Source of the DNA: an uncultured Nitrospinaceae bacterium | GTDB taxonomy: Bacteria; Nitrospinota; Nitrospinia; Nitrospinales; VA-1 | NCBI GenBank assembly: GCA_938073925.1 | Contig: CALJGH010000124.1 | Coordinates: 1-7,914, forward strand | Length of the DNA: 7,914 nucleotides | Direction: 5' to 3' | Part shown: positions 6,197 through 7,914 of the stretch, piece after piece | Position numbering within the stretch: position 1 is the first letter of the stretch | Layout of the letters: each line of letters starts with the position of its first letter | The notes under the pieces: model-generated | What the model was told of the DNA's origin: nothing | Databases searched by the model: none | Seen by the model: only the letters and a program-made list of their open reading frames with translations | Translations under genes and position numbers: made by a program

Positions 6197-6904
6197 ATGA
6201 CAGAAGAAGTTAAGCGCTATAACATTCGAATGGCTGGTATTGGTGGCCAGGGTGTAGTAACCGCATCCCATATTGTAAGTAATGGAGTGGTTATATCTGG
6301 TGGTTTCAGCTCTCTAGTTCCTTTCTTTGGATCAGAAAAGCGTAATGCCCCTGTTGAAAGTTACGTTCGAATTTCCAACCAAACGATTTATGAAATCGGC
6401 GAGATCATTTTTCCAAACGTTCTCCTCATTTTTCATCCTTCGGTAATTACGCTGGGTAAGTCTTATACTATGCCGTTTTATACCGGCTTGAAGCAAAATG
6501 GAATCATCCTCATCAACAGCAAGAAACCGATTCCTTTCACCCGTGATGAACAAAGAGAACTCGATGAGAAAGAAGCCCGCATCTACTATCTACCAGCCAC
6601 TGAAATGGCCAATGAGTTGGCTAAAACAGACTTGGCTACCAATATGGCTATGTGTGGCGCTATTTCTGGAATCTTTGGTCTCCCCGATCCTGCGTCTCTG
6701 GCGGCATCTGTTAAAGATCGGTTTGTCGGCAAAGGTATCGTGGTATCCGGCGGTACAGCGGCTTTGGACAGTGCCATTGAGAAGAAATTTGCTAAAAAAC
6801 AAAAACTACTTGAAGCAAACCAGAAGGTTATGGATGCCTCAATTCAATACGCTATTGATCAAGGTTGGTCGGAAGCAGAAAAACCTGCTAAAGCCACTGC
6901 GTAA
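6197..6904 (+). CDS. 2-oxoacid:ferredoxin oxidoreductase, gamma subunit
   Basis: The gamma subunit supplies the domain that binds CoA and completes the alpha-beta-gamma core. The 235-residue protein starts with the family motif GIGGQGVVTAS at about 14-24. PFFGSEKRNAPVESYVRIS at about 42-60 resembles the G-x-E-R-R-G-A-P-V-x-x-x-x-R-I pattern I associate with pyruvate-type gamma subunits, with the usual R-G replaced by R-N. The C-terminal part, with NMAMCGAISGIFGLPD near 149-164, is typical of the family; the last 35 residues are charged and probably helical. The Shine-Dalgarno TAAGGAG (6181-6187) overlaps the beta stop codon and lies 9 nt from the ATG. An overlapping frame in this region is a shadow. 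Confidence 0.93.
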   Translation: MTEEVKRYNIRMAGIGGQGVVTASHIVSNGVVISGGFSSLVPFFGSEKRNAPVESYVRISNQTIYEIGEIIFPNVLLIFHPSVITLGKSYTMPFYTGLKQNGIILINSKKPIPFTRDEQRELDEKEARIYYLPATEMANELAKTDLATNMAMCGAISGIFGLPDPASLAASVKDRFVGKGIVVSGGTAALDSAIEKKFAKKQKLLEANQKVMDASIQYAIDQGWSEAEKPAKATA

Positions 6905-6925
6905 CGCTTAAAGACTGGAGAAAAT

Positions 6926-7189
6926 ATGTACTACATCGCTGAAGTTGACAAGGACATTTGCGCAGCTAAAAACTGCCATCTCTGCACGCAATACTGTCCC
7001 GAGTCAAACTGTATTAATTACAGTGAAGAAGATAAATCGGCTTATGTATCCGTTGACCGGTGTAAAGCCTGTGAAATCTGTGTCTATATTTGTACAGATA
7101 TTGCCAAGAATGATGCAATTAAAATGAAATGGATTGAGGAGCTTGACGAAGGCTTTGTAATTAAAAAATCCGGAATCGTTTTACGATAA
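6926..7189 (+). CDS. 2-oxoacid:ferredoxin oxidoreductase, delta subunit (2[4Fe-4S] ferredoxin-like)
   Basis: This 87-residue ferredoxin-like subunit should carry two [4Fe-4S] clusters that pass electrons between the TPP centre and external ferredoxin. It has nine cysteines. The first motif is C12-x4-C17-x2-C20-x3-C24-P, with an additional C29. The second is C46-x2-C49-x2-C52-x3-C56-T. The second matches the usual C-x2-C-x2-C-x3-C layout but ends in T instead of P. The first has an atypical four-residue gap between its first two cysteines. The C-terminal 25 residues after the second motif are acidic then basic. TGGAG lies 5 nt before the ATG, and gamma ends 21 nt upstream. It is the last gene of the operon, followed by an intrinsic terminator. 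Confidence 0.9.
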   Translation: MYYIAEVDKDICAAKNCHLCTQYCPESNCINYSEEDKSAYVSVDRCKACEICVYICTDIAKNDAIKMKWIEELDEGFVIKKSGIVLR

Positions 7190-7203
7190 TTTATCTGAGT
7201 GTC

Positions 7204-7245
7204 AAAAAAGGTATTTGGGCTTAACCGCTCAAATACCTTTTTTTT
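7204..7245 (+). terminator. Strong intrinsic terminator of the oxidoreductase operon
   Basis: An 11-bp stem with one G-U pair, GGTATTTGGGC (7210-7220) with GCTCAAATACC (7227-7237), encloses loop TTAACC and is followed by eight T (7238-7245). An A-run (7204-7209) precedes it, so it can also act on the minus strand. It lies 14 bp after the delta stop codon. Confidence 0.93.
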
Positions 7246-7284
7246 GTGCATTCCCAAAAACAAATTTAAAGAGAAAGTAGTCAA

Positions 7285-7701
7285 ATGGAAAAAACTTTTG
7301 CAATTATCAAACCCGACGCGGTCGAACGAAATTTAATCGGTAAAATTTTAGAACGTATTGAGTCTAACGGATTCAAAATTGCCGCAATAAAAAAGGCTCA
7401 GCTCACACCATCCCAAGCTAAGGGATTTTATTATGTTCATAAAGAAAGACCTTTTTTCGGCAGTCTAACAGAGTCTATGTGTTCGGGCCCTGTAGTTTTA
7501 TTGGTTCTTGAGAAGGAAAATGCTATCACGGCATGGCGCGATCTAATGGGAGCAACAAACCCTGAAGATGCAGCGGAAGGCACTATCCGAAAAGATTTCG
7601 CGGTAAACATTGAAAAGAACTCAACACATGGTTCTGACTCTGCTGAAAATGCGTCATTTGAAATGTCATATTTTTTTAGCGCAACAGAAATTCTTTCGTA
7701 A
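7285..7701 (+). CDS. ndk: Nucleoside diphosphate kinase
   Basis: Nucleoside diphosphate kinase transfers the gamma-phosphate of ATP to other NDPs through a phosphohistidine, balancing NTP and dNTP pools in the cytoplasm. The 138 residues are near the bacterial norm (about 140). Diagnostic elements are the N-terminal TFAIIKPDAVERN (K9 in the nucleotide site), the GPVVLLVLE strand near 68-76, TNPEDAAEGTIRKDFA near 91-106 and the active-site motif NSTHGSDS at 112-119 with H115. The ATG has an AGAGAAAG purine stretch upstream as a weak Shine-Dalgarno. It starts 39 bp after the terminator of the preceding operon, so it probably has its own weak promoter or depends on read-through; I see no convincing -35/-10 pair in the short gap. 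Confidence 0.97.
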   Translation: MEKTFAIIKPDAVERNLIGKILERIESNGFKIAAIKKAQLTPSQAKGFYYVHKERPFFGSLTESMCSGPVVLLVLEKENAITAWRDLMGATNPEDAAEGTIRKDFAVNIEKNSTHGSDSAENASFEMSYFFSATEILS

Positions 7702-7770
7702 TTTTTGTTTCTGCTAAATTAATTGTCGGATTTAAAAACCTTTGGGCAAACTATTTCATCATACAAAATT

Positions 7771-7914
7771 ATGAAACCTTTTTTTGCAATCCTGTTTTGC
7801 ATTCTTTTGGGACTTACCAGTACAGTTCGGGCAGGCTCCGATTACGACTACCAACTTTATAAAAATCATGAAAATTATGGTATCGTGGTTTTCCCAAAAG
7901 AAAGTATTTCAAAA
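7771..7914 (+). CDS. N-terminus of a predicted secreted protein (3' truncated by window edge)
   Basis: An open frame starts at ATG 7771 and remains open to the window end, giving 48 residues. The first 21 form a Sec-type signal peptide: K2 as a short basic n-region, a hydrophobic core of Phe, Leu, Ile and Ala at 4-15, and a likely signal peptidase I site after V-R-A at 19-21. The mature part begins G-S-D-Y-D-Y and is rich in Tyr, Lys and Asn. C10 lies inside the hydrophobic core, so this is not a lipobox. No clear Shine-Dalgarno precedes the ATG. The product is probably periplasmic or exported; its family cannot be told from this fragment. The 69-bp gap after ndk contains no obvious terminator, so co-transcription with ndk is possible. 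Confidence 0.62.
   Translation, partial: MKPFFAILFCILLGLTSTVRAGSDYDYQLYKNHENYGIVVFPKESISK

Noticed and set aside
6498..6911. A 137-codon open frame overlapping the gamma subunit in another frame
   Set aside because: It lies almost wholly inside a well-supported gamma-subunit gene. Its composition (many Trp, Leu, Arg, Lys and Ser) is typical of an out-of-frame shadow.
3945..7189. A previously undescribed enzyme system
   Set aside because: The four genes match a known oxidoreductase architecture with intact catalytic and cluster residues. The unusual points concern regulation, substrate and the delta motif, not a new type of enzyme.
7244..7272. Possible ndk promoter (TTGTGC-N17-TAAAGA)
   Set aside because: Both boxes match poorly, the -35 lies in the terminator T-run, and the start site would fall within a few bases of the ndk ATG.
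1..7914. CRISPR array, insertion sequence, prophage, toxin-antitoxin or defence system
   Set aside because: No regularly spaced repeats, transposase, terminal inverted repeats, integrase or recognisable defence domain was seen. Nearly all the sequence is explained by metabolic genes and short intergenic regions.

Overview
The window looks like chromosomal DNA from a bacterium of moderate-to-low GC content (about 43-45% by eye) that carries reductive-TCA-type carbon metabolism. Its core is sucCD (succinyl-CoA synthetase) and, about 1.6 kb downstream on the same strand, a four-gene 2-oxoacid:ferredoxin oxidoreductase operon (alpha, beta, gamma, ferredoxin-like delta). Together these could interconvert succinate, succinyl-CoA and 2-oxoglutarate, or provide pyruvate synthase. 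A flagellar FliS C-terminus at the left edge suggests a motile ancestry. The combination fits Nitrospinota, Nitrospirota or Aquificota-like lineages. That assignment is inferred from gene content; no marker gene here proves it.

Layout: 2-208 is the 3' end of fliS. A 131-bp gap with a possible promoter (TTGACA at 273-278) leads to sucC (340-1500) and sucD (1497-2366), which overlap by ATGA. Small hairpins mark the convergent junction with a minus-strand pair: a DUF1841-like gene (2410-2859) and a 95-aa hypothetical (2921-3208). A divergent AT-rich spacer separates these from a 107-aa plus-strand hypothetical (3388-3711), which ends in a strong stem-loop (3731-3761).

The oxidoreductase operon starts at a near-consensus promoter (TTGACA-N17-TAAAAT, 3767-3795). 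It is followed by a leader of about 140 nt rich in inverted repeats, then alpha (3945-5177), a 112-nt gap, beta (5290-6183), gamma (6197-6904) and delta (6926-7189). A strong intrinsic terminator (7204-7245) closes the operon. Then come ndk (7285-7701) and the start of a gene for an exported protein (7771 to the window edge).

The most unusual parts are the operon's control region (a repeated AGTCCGC element across the promoter plus a structured leader), conflicting clues on the oxidoreductase substrate, an atypical cysteine spacing in the delta subunit, and two small proteins of unrecognised family. I saw no CRISPR array, insertion sequence, tRNA, rRNA or prophage signature.
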